64,000 bases of DNA from Megaleporinus macrocephalus (Eukaryota; Chordata; Actinopteri; Characiformes; Anostomidae): positions 33,889,994 to 33,953,993 of the forward strand of contig CM038717.1 in the NCBI GenBank assembly GCA_021613375.1, written 5' to 3'. Below the pieces are notes generated by a model. It ran no database searches, had not been told where the DNA came from, and was given only the letters and a program-made list of their open reading frames with translations. Shown here in pieces: positions 24,500 to 36,572 of the stretch. Position 1 is the first letter of the stretch, and each line of letters begins with the position of its first letter. The position numbers and the translations under genes were made by a program.

Positions 24500-27228
24500 A
24501 GCTTTGGGCATGTGCAGTGAGTGTAGTGGGCCGTGGAGTGGTGAGGGTCTACTCTGACTGTAAGACTGAGCACTGTGAGTGTAGTGGGTGGTGAAGTGGT
24601 GAGGGTCTGCTCTGACTGTAAGACTGAGCACTGTGAGTGTAGTGGGTCGTGGAGTGGTGAGGGTCTGCTCTGACTGTGAGACTGAGCACTGTGAGTGTTG
24701 GGGGTCGTGGAGTGGTGAGGGTCTGCTCTGACTGTGAGACTGAGCACTGTGAGTGTAGTGGGTCGTGGAGTGGTGAGGGTCTACTCTGCACTGTGAGTGT
24801 AGTGGTTCGTGGAGTGGTGAGGGTCTGCTCTGACTGTGAGACTGAGCACTGTGAGTGTGGTGGGTCGTGGAGTGGTGAGGGTCTGCTCTGACTGTGAGAC
24901 TGAGCACTGTGAGTGTAGTGGGTTGTGGAGTGGTGAGGGTCTGCTCTGACTGTGAGACTGAGCACTGTGAGTGTAGTGGGTCGTGGAGTGGTGAGGGTCT
25001 GCTCTGACTGTGAGACTGAGCACTGTGAGTGTAGTGGGTCGTGGAGTGGTGAGGGTCTGCTCTGACTGTGAGACTGAGCACTGTGAGTGTAGTGGGTCGT
25101 GGAGTGGTGAGGGTCTGCTCTGACTGTGAGACTGAGCACTGTGAGTGTAGTGGGTCGTGGAGTGGTGAGGGTCTGCTCTGACTGTGAGACTGAGCACTGT
25201 GAGTGTAGTGGGTCGTGGAGTGGTGAGGGTCTACTCTGCACTGTGAGTGTAGTGGGTGGTGAAGTGGTGAGGGTCTGCTCTGACTGTAAGACTGAGCACT
25301 GTGAGTGTAGTGGGTCGTGGAGTGGTGAGGGTCTGCTCTGACTGTGAGACTGAGCACTGTGAGTGTTGGGGGTCGTGGAGTGGTGAGGGTCTGCTCTGAC
25401 TGTGAGACTGAGCACTGTGAGTGTAGTGGGTCGTGGAGTGGTGAGGGTCTACTCTGCACTGTGAGTGTAGTGGTTCGTGGAGTGGTGAGGGTCTGCTCTG
25501 ACTGTGAGACTGAGCACTGTGAGTGTGGTGGGTCGTGGAGTGGTGAGGGTCTGCTCTGACTGTGAGACTGAGCACTGTGAGTGTAGTGGGTTGTGGAGTG
25601 GTGAGGGTCTGCTCTGACTGTGAGACTGAGCACTGTGAGTGTAGTGGGTCGTGGAGTGGTGAGGGTCTGCTCTGACTGTGAGACTGAGCACTGTGAGTGT
25701 AGTGGGTCGTGGAGTGGTGAGGGTCTGCTCTGACTGTGAGACTGAGCACTGTGAGTGTAGTGGGTCGTGGAGTGGTGAGGGTCTGCTCTGACTGTGAGAC
25801 TGAGCACTGTGAGTGTAGTGGGTGGTGGAGTGGTGAGGGTCTGCTCTGACTGTGAGACTGAGCACTGTGAGTGTAGTGGGTCGTGGAGTGGTGAGGGTCT
25901 GCTCTGACTGTGAGACTGAGCACTGTGAGTGTAGTGGGTCGTGGAGTGGTGAGGGTCTGCTCTGACTGTGAGACTGAGCACTGTGAGTGTAGTGGGTCGT
26001 GGAGTGGTGAGGGTCTGCTCTGACTGTGAGACTGAGCACTGTGAGTGTAGTGGGTCGTGGAGTGGTGAGGGTCTGCTCTGACTGTGAGACTGAGCACTGT
26101 GAGTGTAGTGGGTCGTGGAGTGGTGAGGGTCTGCTCTGACTGTGAGACTGAGCACTGTGAGTGTAGTGGGTGGTGGAGTGGTGAGGGTCTGCTCTGACTG
26201 TGAGACTGAGCACTGTGAGTGTAGTGGGTCGTGGAGTGGTGAGGGTCTGCTCTGACTGTGAGACTGAGCACTGTGAGTGTAGTGGGTGGTGGAGTGGTGA
26301 GGGTCTGCTCTGACTGTGAGACTGAGCACTGTGAGTGTAGTGGGTCGTGGAGTGGTGAGGGTCTGCTCTTGCTGAGACTGAGCACTGTGAGTGTAGTGGG
26401 TCGTGGAGTGGTGAGGGTCTGCTCTGACTGTGAGACTGAGCACTGGGAGTGTAGTGGGTTGTGGAGTGGTGAGGGTCTGCTCTGACTGTGAGACTGAGCA
26501 CTGTGAGTGTAGTGGGTGGTGGAGTGGTGAGGGTCTGCTCTGACTGTGAGACTGAGCACTGTGAGTGTAGTGGGTTGTGGAGTGGTGAGGGTCTGCTTTG
26601 ACTGAGACTGAGCACTGTGAGTGTAGTGGGTCGTGGAGTGGTGAGGGTCTGCTCTGACTGTGAGACTGAGCACTGTGAGTGTAGTGGGTGGTGGAGTGGT
26701 GAGGGTCTGCTCTGACTGTGAGACTGAGCACTGTGAGTGTAGTGGGTCGTGGAGTGGTGAGGGTCTGCTCTGACTGTGAGACTAAGCACTGTGAGTAGTG
26801 GGTGGTGGAGTGGTGAGGGTCTGCTCTGACTGTGAGACTAAGCACTGTGAGTAGTGGGTGGTGGAGTGGTGAGGGTCTACTCTGCACTGTGAGTGTAGTG
26901 GGTGGTGGAGTGGTGAGGGTCTGCTCTGACTGTGAGACTGAGCACTGTGAGTCTAGTTGGTCGTGGAGTGGTGAGGGTCTGGTCTGACTGTGAGACTGAG
27001 CACTGTGAGTGTAGTGGGTCGTGGAGTGGTGAGGGTCTGCTCTGACTGTGAGACTGAGCACTGTGAGTCTAGTTGGTCGTGGAGTGGTGAGGGTCTGCTC
27101 TGACTGTGAGACTGAGCACTGTGAGTGTAGTGGGTCGTGGAGTGGTGAGGGTCTGCTCTGACTGTGAGACTGAGCACTGTGAGTGTAGTGGGTGGTGGTG
27201 TGGTGAGGGTCTGCTCTGACTGTGAGAC
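24500..27228 (+). repeat. Tandem array 1, 58-bp unit, about 47 copies
   Basis: The unit is GTGAGGGTCTGCTCTGACTG, then TGAGACTGAGCACTGTGAGT, then GTAGTGGGTCGTGGAGTG (58 bp). Variants include short units lacking the GACTGTGAGACTGA part (near 24781, 25229, 25449, 26879) and a GTGAGTAGTGG deletion type (26798, 26849). The block beginning about 24541 is duplicated with a constant 668-bp shift: GGTGGTGAAGTGGT at 24587 and 25255, CTACTCTGCA at 24781 and 25449, GGTTGTGGAG at 24921 and 25589. The minus strand has no stop in any frame of the unit, giving a meaningless 866-codon frame. Confidence 0.97.
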
Positions 27229-27420
27229 TCCAAAAGTCTCCAATAAAACCAGAAAGTCACTAGATTTGTCGCTGGTTGCTTTTTTAAAAAAAGTCGGCTC
27301 CTTATCAAATGTGTGATGTTTCTGAGAGCTGATCAGTGATGTAAAACATATGGGTCATATTTCACAAGTTAGGTCCCTGAGGAAGATTCAAGAGTGAAAC
27401 ACTCATATATACACAAACAC
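27229..27420. other. Spacer between arrays 1 and 2
   Basis: No feature was recognised. Confidence 0.4.
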
Positions 27421-27615
27421 TAGTGAACAGACACACTAGGGGGCAGTGAGCACACTTGCCTGGAGCGGTAGGCAGCCCTATCCACAGCGGCCAGGGAGCA
27501 GTCAGGGGTTAAGTGCCTTGCTCAAGGGCACTTCAGTCGTGTCCTGGCGGTTCATGGGATTGAACTGGCAACCTTCCCGGTTATAAGGCTGGGCCTCCAG
27601 CCCACGACTGCTCCA
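27420..27615 (-). repeat. Dispersed SINE-like fish repeat, minus copy
   Basis: Contains CACACTAGGGGGCAGTGAGC, AAGTGCCTTGCTCAAGGGCA, GGGATTGAACTGGCAACCTT and CAGCCCACGACTGCTCCA. It is the reverse complement of the family represented at 38430-38580 (CCCTTGAACAAGGCACCTAG, GGGCAAGTGTTCTTGCTGCC). The GGGATTGAACTGGCAACC segment resembles a tRNA-derived B box, from memory of such SINEs. Confidence 0.65.
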
Positions 27616-27621
27616 AGTTAC

Positions 27622-29745
27622 ACTACACTGTTCATGGAAAAGGCATAAAGCTACATGTAAACTACACTGTTCATGGAAAAGGCGTAAAGCTACATGTAAA
27701 CTACACTGTTTGTGGAAAAGGCGTAAAGCTACATGTAAACTACACTGTTCATGGAAAAGGCGTAAAGCTACATGTAAACTATACTGTTTGTGGAAAAGGT
27801 GTAAAGCTACATATAAACTACACTGTTCATGGGAAAGGCATAAATCTACATGTAAACTACACTGTTCATGGAAAAGGTGTAAAGCTACATGTAAACTACA
27901 CTGTTCATGGAAAAGGCGTAAAGCTACATGTAAACTATACTGTTTGTGGAAAAGGTGTAAAGCTACATATAAACTACACTGTTCATGGGAAAGGCATAAA
28001 TCTACATGTAAACTACACTGTTCATGGAAAAGGTGTAAAGCTACATGTAAACTACACTGTTCATGGAAAAGGCGTAAAGCTACATGTAAACTATACTGTT
28101 TGTGGAAAAGGTGTAAAGCTACATATAAACTACACTGTTCATGGGAAAGGCATAAATCTACATGTAAACTACACTGTTCATGGAAAAGGTGTAAAGCTAC
28201 ATGTAAACTACACTGTTCATGGAAAAGGCGTAAAGCTACATGTAAACTACACGGTTCAAGGAAAAGCGTAAAGCTACATGTAAACTACACTGTTCATGGG
28301 AAAGGTGTAAAGCTACATGTAAACTACACTGTTCATGGGAAAGGTGTAAAGCTACATGTAAACTACACTGTTTGTGGAAAAGGTGTAAAGCTACATGTAA
28401 ACTACACTGTTCATGGAAAAGGCGTAAAGCTACATGTAAACTACACGGTTCAAGGAAAAGGTGTAAAGCTACATGTAAACTACACTGTTCATGGAAAAGC
28501 GTAAAGCTACATGTAAACTACACTGTTCATGGAAAAGGTGTAAAGCTACATGTAAACTACACTGTTCATGGGAAAGGTGTAAAGCTACATGTAAACTACA
28601 CTGTTTGTGGAAAAGGTGTAAAGCTACATGTAAACTACACTGTTCATGGAAAAGGCGTAAAGCTACATGTAAACTACACGGTTCAAGGAAAAGCGTAAAG
28701 CTACATGTAAACTACACTGTTCATGGGAAAGGTGTAAAGCTACATGTAAACTACACTGTTTGTGGAAAAGGTGTAAAGCTACATGTAAACTACACTGTTC
28801 ATGGAAAAGGCGTAAAGCTACATGTAAACTACACTGTTTGTGGAAAAGGCGTAAAGCTACATGTAAACTACACTGTTCATGGAAAAGGCGTAAAGCTACA
28901 TGTAAACTACACTGTTTGTGGAAAAGGCGTAAAGCTACATGTAAACTACACTGTTTGTGGAAAAGGTGTAAAGCTACATGTAAACTACACTGTTCATGGA
29001 AAAGGTGTAAAGCTACATGTAAACTACACTGTTCATGGAAAAGCGTAAAGCTACATGTAAACTACACTGTTCATGGAAAAGGTGTAAAGCTACATGTAAA
29101 CTACACTGTTCATGGGAAAGGTGTAAAGCTACATGTAAACTACACTGTTTGTGGAAAAGGTGTAAAGCTACATGTAAACTACACTGTTCATGGAAAAGGC
29201 GTAAAGCTACATGTAAACTACACGGTTCAAGGAAAAGCGTAAAGCTACATGTAAACTACACTGTTCATGGGAAAGGTGTAAAGCTACATGTAAACTACAC
29301 TGTTTGTGGAAAAGGTGTAAAGCTACATGTAAACTACACTGTTCATGGAAAAGGCGTAAAGCTACATGTAAACTACACTGTTTGTGGAAAAGGCGTAAAG
29401 CTACATGTAAACTACACTGTTCATGGAAAAGGCGTAAAGCTACATGTAAACTACACTGTTCATGGAAAAGGTGTAAAGCTACATGTAAACTACACTGTTT
29501 GTGGAAAAGGTGTAAAGCTACATGTAAACTACACTGTTCGTGGGAAAGGCGTAAAGCTACATGTAAACTACACTGTTCGTGGGAAAGGCGTAAAGCTACA
29601 TGTAAACTACACTGTTCGTGGAAAAGGTGTAAAGCTACATGTAAACTACACTGTTTGTGGAAAAGGTGTAAAGCTACATGTAAACTACACTGTTTGTGGA
29701 AAAGGTGTAAAGCTACATGTAAACTACACTGTTCGTGGGAAAGGC
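27622..29745 (+). repeat. Tandem array 2, 39-bp unit, about 54 copies
   Basis: The unit is TACACTGTTCATGGAAAAGG followed by CGTAAAGCTACATGTAAAC (39 bp). Variable positions are TTCATGG/TTTGTGG/TTCGTGG, AAAAGG/GAAAGG, CGTAAA/TGTAAA/CATAAA and CACTG/TACTG/CACGG. Higher-order structure: a 4-unit, 156-bp block repeats at 27781, 27937 and 28093. A block of about 544 bp containing the CACGGTTCAAGG unit and the one-base-deleted AAAAGCG units repeats (28491 to 29035; 28679 to 29223). As 39 is divisible by 3, several frames stay open for hundreds of codons (LHCSWKRRKATCK); no coding evidence. Confidence 0.97.
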
Positions 29746-30465
29746 ATACTAACATGCCTCAGGGGGAAGCAAAGTAAAGAGTTTTAACACCACTAACCTG
29801 ATACAACACTTTAGAGTGCAAGTGTGAGTAGAACTCTCAGGCAAGAGTTACATTTTCCAACTTTTGCCCTCAACAGCGGTGGGATAGACTTGTAGATTTT
29901 TTTAGGAGCCATGGGCCTAAACATTGCTCAATTGCTCTCATTGCTGAATTCCAGATGAACCCAGTAACTAAAATATTAGTACAGAACGTCCTCCTGCCTG
30001 CTAGATATACAATCTACACTGCTCAACCTCCTCTATGATAATCACTCACTTTAGCTGAGAACGTTGTCACTCTGCCAGTGTTTGCATGGCTTCATGCTTC
30101 TGTCAGCCACGTCACGCTTTGAGGTGCGGAATGATGTGTTGTTGGGTTTTTTGTTTTTTTGTTTTCTCCTCAACGCAAACATGTTAATGCAGCTAAACCG
30201 TCCATTCCCGCCCTGAAGAGAAACACTGATCAGTCCCTCACCAGAAGGAGGAGAGCTGGCTATACTTTGGCTGTTAACTTAAATTTAGGCAAATAGCTAT
30301 AATTTACAGAATTATGAAGATAGGAGATTCATGATTCAGATGAATGTGAGCACTATAGAGTCTGCAAACAATGTGATTGCCATGTAAATACCAAGCGGAC
30401 TACTGTAGCTTTTGATATGACCAATATTTTATGATGATAACCATGTTTTGTTTTGCTATCTTGTA
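29746..30465. other. Intronic spacer, nothing recognised
   Basis: No gene or repeat boundary that I can support. Confidence 0.4.
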
Positions 30466-30473
30466 GGGCTGTG

Positions 30474-30820
30474 TATTGGCAAGAACCTGGCGATACAATA
30501 CGTATCGTGATACAACGGTCACGGTTTAATATATCACAATATATTGCGATACTACAAGTAAAGTGATATACTGCGATTTTTAAATCCTACTATTAAAACA
30601 CACCACTGTATGAACAGGTTTGTCAGTGCTTACAATAGCATTGCGCCCTTGTGCTGCTTGTTAATGTTGGAGTGGAGCTGAAAATGGATAACAACGCTGC
30701 CATCTAGTGATTAGAGGTTTAAACACAACATACAATGATTCACTGTCTGCCAGGATGATACCGTATCACCAAACATAATATCCCGATATTCGATATTTTC
30801 GATATTTTCTTACACCCCTA
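30474..30820 (+). mobile_element. hAT-like MITE with perfect 8-bp target duplication
   Basis: The 347-bp element starts TAGGGCTGTGTATTGGCAAG and ends TTTTCTTACACCCCTA; the terminal repeat is TAGGG(C/G)TGT. It is flanked by CTATCTTG at 30466-30473 and 30821-30828. Length, ends and an 8-bp duplication fit a hAT MITE. Related copies: 11566-11901 (+), 50395-50700 (-), 48580-48652 (partial). Confidence 0.93.
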
Positions 30821-30828
30821 CTATCTTG

Positions 30829-31599
30829 TGGTTCTCTGCATTCTTGTTCTCTTTCTGTGGACAAGATCCTCTATTGGTAGATCTCAGTTTCTTCACTTCA
30901 TCTGAGCATTCTTTACCAGGCTTAGGTTCTGTGCTATAATCTTTCCGAGTGGTAGTCCAGGTTGTAATATGTGTAGATTAGAATGATGGTACAAGAGTAG
31001 TGGATAAGTAGAAGCAAAGCCTAAAAAAACCCGTGGCAGTAGTTTGTAATTTTACATGGCAGTAAAATGTATGCAGTATCGGCTGTATGAAAGATTTGAA
31101 GATATTTGAAATGAGTAATTAGCTCAAACCTATATAGTCTGAATTTCCACCCTTTCTGTCGTCTGAAGTTTAGATGGAATTGGGTTTCGATACGGAGGTG
31201 TGGTAAGGTCTGAGGATGTCTGTGATGTTAGTGACTGATATGATAAGAAGTCTTAGTACAAATGACTGGAGTAACTGTTCATATCACCTTCTCTCCAGAA
31301 CCGAAAACATGTTAAAACAGTTCATTTAGCTGTTATTTTGTTTACCTCACAGTCTTAAGTGAATGCAGTGCATCATTAGAATTGATATGAGCTTGGAAAT
31401 TCACAGCCGACTTTGTTGCCTAAAATCTACCTTTTCTATAAAATATATGACTACATAATCTGTATAACAATTCATATTATAATTTAGGAATGATTTAATG
31501 ATAAATTAATGTTAAACTAATGTCTGAAAAAACAACTAGTGTAGGCTTCATACATAGGCCTCATACATCACAATAGTAAAAGAAGATGGAGCTTCATAA
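30829..31599. other. Intronic spacer, nothing recognised
   Basis: No feature was recognised. Confidence 0.4.
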
Positions 31600-34500
31600 T
31601 CTCCACAAAACCAACAAAGTAACAATCACAGAAAAACAAGTCTCTCTTAATGTGTCAATCACCGTACAAGACATATCTTCATCCAGATAGTTTTTCCACT
31701 TTCAAACCAATAAGCAGTGAGTTTACATCTAAAGACTTATTAACTTTACTTCAGCCATAGTGCAAATGAAACAGGGCTCATAGATCAGGGTTAATACATG
31801 GAGCACTGCGTAACCTGGTGCTGTTGTCCACGAAACTAAAGTAACAATCCTAGAAAACAATGAAATCTTTCTTAACATCTCAATTAAACTACAAGACAAA
31901 GATTTTCAAACCAGTAAACAGTGAGTTTACATCTAAAGACTTATTAACTTTACTTTACAAGCCACAGTGCAAATGAAACAGGGCTCATAGATCAGGGTTA
32001 ATACATGGAGCACTGCGTAACCTGGTGCTGTTGTCCACGAAACTAAAGTAACAATCCTAGAAAACAATTCAATCTTTCTTAACGTCTCAATTAAACTACA
32101 AGACAAAGATTTTCAAAGCAGTAAACAGTGAGTTTACATCTAAAGACTTATTAACTTTACTTTACAAGCCACAGTGCAAATGAAACAGGGCTCATAGATC
32201 AGGGTTAATACATGGAGCACTGCGTAACCTGGTGCTGTTGTCCACAAAAACAAAGTAACAATCCTAGAAAACAATTAAATCTTTCTTAACATCTCAATTA
32301 AACTACAAGACAAAGATTTTCAAAGCAGTAAACAGTGAGTTTACATCTAAAGACTTATTAACTTTACTTTACAAGCCATAGTGCAAATGAAACAGGGCTC
32401 ATAGATAAGGGTTAATACATGGAGCACTGCATAACCTGGTGCTGTTGTCCACGAAACTAAAGTAACAATCCTAGAAAACAGTTCAGTCTTTCTTAACATT
32501 TAAATTAAACTACAAGACAAAGATTTTCAAACCAGTAAACAGTGTGTTTACATCTAAAGACTTATTAACTTTACTTTACAGGCCACAGTGCAAATGAAAC
32601 AGGGCTCATAGATCAGGGTTAATACATGGAGCACTGCGTAACCTGGTGCTGTTGTCCACGAAACTAAAGTAACAATCCTAGAAAACAATTCAATCTTTCT
32701 TAACGTCTCAATTAAACTACAAGACAAAGATTTTCAATCCAGAAAACAGTGAGTTTACATCTAAAGACTAATTAACTTTACTTTACAGGCCACAGTGCAA
32801 ATGAAACAGGGCTCATAGATCAGGGTTAATACATGGAGCACTGCGTAACCTGGTGCTGTTGTCCACGAAACTAAAGTAACAATCCTAGAAAACAATGAAA
32901 TCTTTCTTAACATCTCAATTAAACTACAAGACAAAGATTTTCAAAGCAGTAAACAGTGAGTTTACATCTAAAGACTTATTAACTTTACTTTACAAGCCAC
33001 AGTGCAAATGAAACAGGGCTCATAGATCAGGGTTAATACATGGAGCACTGCGTAACCTGGTGCTGTTGTCCACAAAAACAAAGTAACAATCCTAGAAAAC
33101 AATTAAATCTTTCTTAACATCTCAATTAAACTACAAGACAAAGATTTTCAAAGCAGTAAACAGTGAGTTTACATCTAAAGACTTATTAACTTTACTTTAC
33201 AAGCCATAGTGCAAATGAAACAGGGCTCATAGATAAGGGTTAATACATGGAGCACTGCATAACCTGGTGCTGTTGTCCACGAAACTAAAGTAACAATTCA
33301 GTCTTTCTTAACGTCTCAATTAAACTACAAGACAAAGATTTTCAAACCAGTAAACAGTGAGTTTACATCTAAAGACTTATTAACTTTACTTTACAAGCCA
33401 TAGTGCAAATGAAACAGGGCTCATAGATAAGGGTTAATACATGGAGCACTGCATAACCTGGTGCTGTTGTCCACGAAACTAAAGTAACAATCCTAGAAAA
33501 CAGTTCAGTCTTTCTTAACATTTAAATTAAACTACAAGACAAAGATTTTCAAACCAGTAAACAGTGTGTTTACATCTAAAGACTTATTAACTTTACTTTA
33601 CAGGCCACAGTGCAAATGAAACAGGGCTCATAGATCAGGGTTAATACATGGAGCACTGCGTAACCTGGTGCTGTTGTCCACGAAACTAAAGTAACAATCC
33701 TAGAAAACAATTCAATCTTTCTTAACGTCTCAATTAAACTACAAGACAAAGATTTTCAATCCAGAAAACAGTGAGTTTACATCTAAAGACTAATTAACTT
33801 TACTTTACAGGCCACAGTGCAAATGAAACAGGGCTCATAGATCAGGGTTAATACATGGAGCACTGCGTAACCTGGTGCTGTTGTCCACGAAACTAAAGTA
33901 ACAATCCTAGAAAACAATGAAATCTTTCTTAACATCTCAATTAAACTACAAGACAAAGATTTTCAAAGCAGTAAACAGTGAGTTTACATCTAAAGACTTA
34001 TTAACTTTACTTTACAAGCCACAGTGCAAATGAAACAGGGCTCATAGATCAGGGTTAATACATGGAGCACTGCGTAACCTGGTGCTGTTGTCCACAAAAA
34101 CAAAGTAACAATCCTAGAAAACAATTAAATCTTTCTTAACATCTCAATTAAACTACAAGACAAAGATTTTCAAAGCAGTAAACAGTGAGTTTACATCTAA
34201 AGACTTATTAACTTTACTTTACAAGCCATAGTGCAAATGAAACAGGGCTCATAGATAAGGGTTAATACATGGAGCACTGCATAACCTGGTGCTGTTGTCC
34301 ACGAAACTAAAGTAACAATTCAGTCTTTCTTAACGTCTCAATTAAACTACAAGACAAAGATTTTCAAACCAGTAAACAGTGTGTTTACATCTAAAGACTT
34401 ATTAACTTTACTTTACAGGCCACAGTGCAAATGAAACAGGGCTCATAGATCAGGGTTAATACATGGAGCACTGCGTAACCTGGTGCTGTTGTCCACGAAA

Positions 34501-35490
34501 CTAAAGTAACAATCCTAGAAAACAATTCAATCTTTCTTAACGTCTCAATTAAACTACAAGACAAAGATTTTCAATCCAGAAAACAGTGAGTTTACATCTA
34601 AAGACTAATTAACTTTACTTTACAGGCCACAGTGCAAATGAAACAGGTCCAAAACCAAAGTAACAATTCAGTCTTTCTTAACGTCTCAATTAAACTACAA
34701 GACAAAGATTTTCAATCCAGAAAACAGTGAGTTTACATCTAAAGACTAATTAACTTTACTTTACAGGCCACAGTGCAAATGAAACAGGTCCAAAACCAAA
34801 GTAACAATTCAGTCTTTCTTAACGTCTCAATTAAACTACAAGACAAAGATTTTCAAACCAGTAAACAGTGAGTTTACATCTAAAGACTTATTAACTTTAC
34901 TTTACAGGCCACAGTGCAAATGAAACAGGGCTCATAGATCAGGGTTAATACATGGAGCACTGCGTAACCTGGTGCTGTTGTCCACAAAAACAAAGTAACA
35001 ATTCAGTCTTTCTTAACGTCTCAATTAAACTACAAGACAAAGATTTTCAATCCAGAAAACAGTGAGTTTACATCTAAAGACTTTACTTTACAAGCCACAG
35101 TGCAAATGAAACAGGGCTCATAGATCAGGGTTAATACATGGAGCACTGCGTAACCTGGTGCTGTTGTCCACAAAACTAAAGTAACAATCCTAGAAAACAA
35201 TTAAATCTTTCTTAACATCTCAATTAAACTACAAGACAAAGATTTTCAATCCAGAAAACAGTGAGTTTACATCTAAAGACTTTACTTTACAAGCCACAGT
35301 GCAAATGAAACAGGTCTCATACATTAAGGTTAATACATGGAGCACTGCATAACCTGGTGCTGTTGTCCACAAAACCAAAGTAACAATCCTAGAAAACAAT
35401 TAAATCTTTCTTAACGTCTCAAGACATAGATTTTCAAACCAATAAGCAGTGAGTTTACATCTAAAGACTTATTAACTTCAGCCATAGTGC
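31600..35490 (+). repeat. Tandem array 3, 207-bp unit, about 19 copies
   Basis: GGGCTCATAGATCAGGGTTA recurs at 31774, 31981, 32188 and (variant) 32395, a constant 207 bp. Each unit has CATGGAGCACTGCGTAACCT, GGTGCTGTTGTCCAC, CAATCCTAGAAAACAATT, CTCAATTAAACTACAAGACA, GTTTACATCTAAAGACTTAT and TGCAAATGAAACAGGG. A block of about 1,022 bp is duplicated (TTTTCAATCCAGAAAACAGT at 32731 and 33753; an 11-bp-deleted AAGTAACAATTCAG unit near 33288 and 34310). Short deleted units cluster at 34640-34810. The first and last copies share variants (CCAATAAGCAGTGAG, CAGCCATAGTGCA) absent from the interior. Confidence 0.96.
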
Positions 35491-35664
35491 AGCTGACATC
35501 TCTAATACATTAGCATTAATAAAAGTAGAACACTGCTTGTTATTCAGAGCTACAAGTCTGCTGTATGCTGTGCTCCAAAGCCTAGCATCACTATTAACTA
35601 AAGTAGCTTTTCTGCTGCTATCCTCACTTCTGACACCCATGTGTCTCCCACGTTGCACCTGAGT

Positions 35665-35942
35665 CTTGCACAGTGAGTCTCATATGACTGGAAAGCTTTT
35701 CTTCAAGTTTTAGTAGCTACAGAGTCTCACGTGACAGCAGAGAAAGACACAGCCAATCACACTGGCCATATGTGTTACAGGGAGGTAGGACTCCAGTAGA
35801 GAACGTGATTTAACCCTTTCTGCAACTCTAGGTTAACAAGACGTTGACAGATCGGAGGGGATTCAATTATTGGTGGGGACAAATCAATAATCGCTAGATA
35901 TTGGTGGGAGCATGTCACTTCAGTCCATGCTAATTCTACGCC
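35665..35942 (+). repeat. Dispersed repeat of about 275 bp, copy 2
   Basis: Direct-orientation relative of 17280-17555, sharing GCTACAGAGTCTCACGTGAC, GACACAGCCAATCACACTGG and TTGGTGGGGACAAATCA, with an extra TGTTACAGGGAGGTAGG stretch. Confidence 0.8.
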
Positions 35943-36517
35943 CTTGAATTAACATGTTCTGAGTTGTACATGTAAACTTATCCGAGGCTTGATTTCAGCC
36001 TCGGATTTCAGCCACAAGCAAGCGCACCTCGTCAAGCCTGTGGTGACCTGCAGAGAAACGTTTTTGGGGCTGCGTTTCCAGAAATGACTGTCAACTTCCA
36101 GTTTTAGCCACGTTAGCCTCACACCTCCGGCGCCAAACCAAAAAAGCAGAATTTGGACGCCTCGTCGGTCTTGGCTGATCAACAGGGCTAAGTGGAAAAC
36201 TGTGGAAATTTGATTGTGCTGTGCCGTTCCTTTAAACCTCTGCTGTTTATAGCTGCGCTCACACATAAACACATATGTATTTTGCGGGGAATGTGCTTTA
36301 GTGCGCGAATAGAAACACACACTAATTCCCACACCGGCTAGATCCGGATATAGAAGCCCTAGATAAACATGTATAATTCGGAGCTATTGAGCTGTGCAGG
36401 AATCTGCTCAGTAAATACAGCACAATGCTCGCATATCAAACCTGTCATTCAAACAGTCAGCCTTATCTGCAGTCTCTCAGACACACGCTGACACAAGGTA
36501 GCACGCAGTCTGCCTTA

Positions 36518-36521
<4 letters not shown>
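35943..36521. other. Intronic spacer, nothing recognised
   Basis: A 127-codon minus-strand open frame (35949-36332) has no recognisable domain or compositional sign of a protein. Confidence 0.4.

Positions 36522-36571
<50 letters not shown>
36522..36571. repeat. (AT)n microsatellite
   Basis: About 50 bp of AT. Confidence 0.97.

Positions 36572-36572
<1 letters not shown>

Noticed and set aside
24461..27061. 866-codon minus-strand open frame
   Set aside because: It is the 58-bp tandem unit read through all frames. The unit has no stop on that strand, so length carries no coding evidence, and the peptide is a repeating SQSRPSPLHDPLHSQC-like string.
24500..29745. Possible CRISPR-like arrays
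   Set aside because: No unique spacers; units are directly contiguous, and the context is a vertebrate gene.
27710..29787. Long overlapping open frames in the 39-bp array on both strands
   Set aside because: The unit is divisible by 3 and stop-free in several frames. Single-base deletions merely swap one repeating peptide for another.
35949..36332. 127-codon minus frame as a possible nested gene
   Set aside because: No domain, no splice signals and no composition shift support it.
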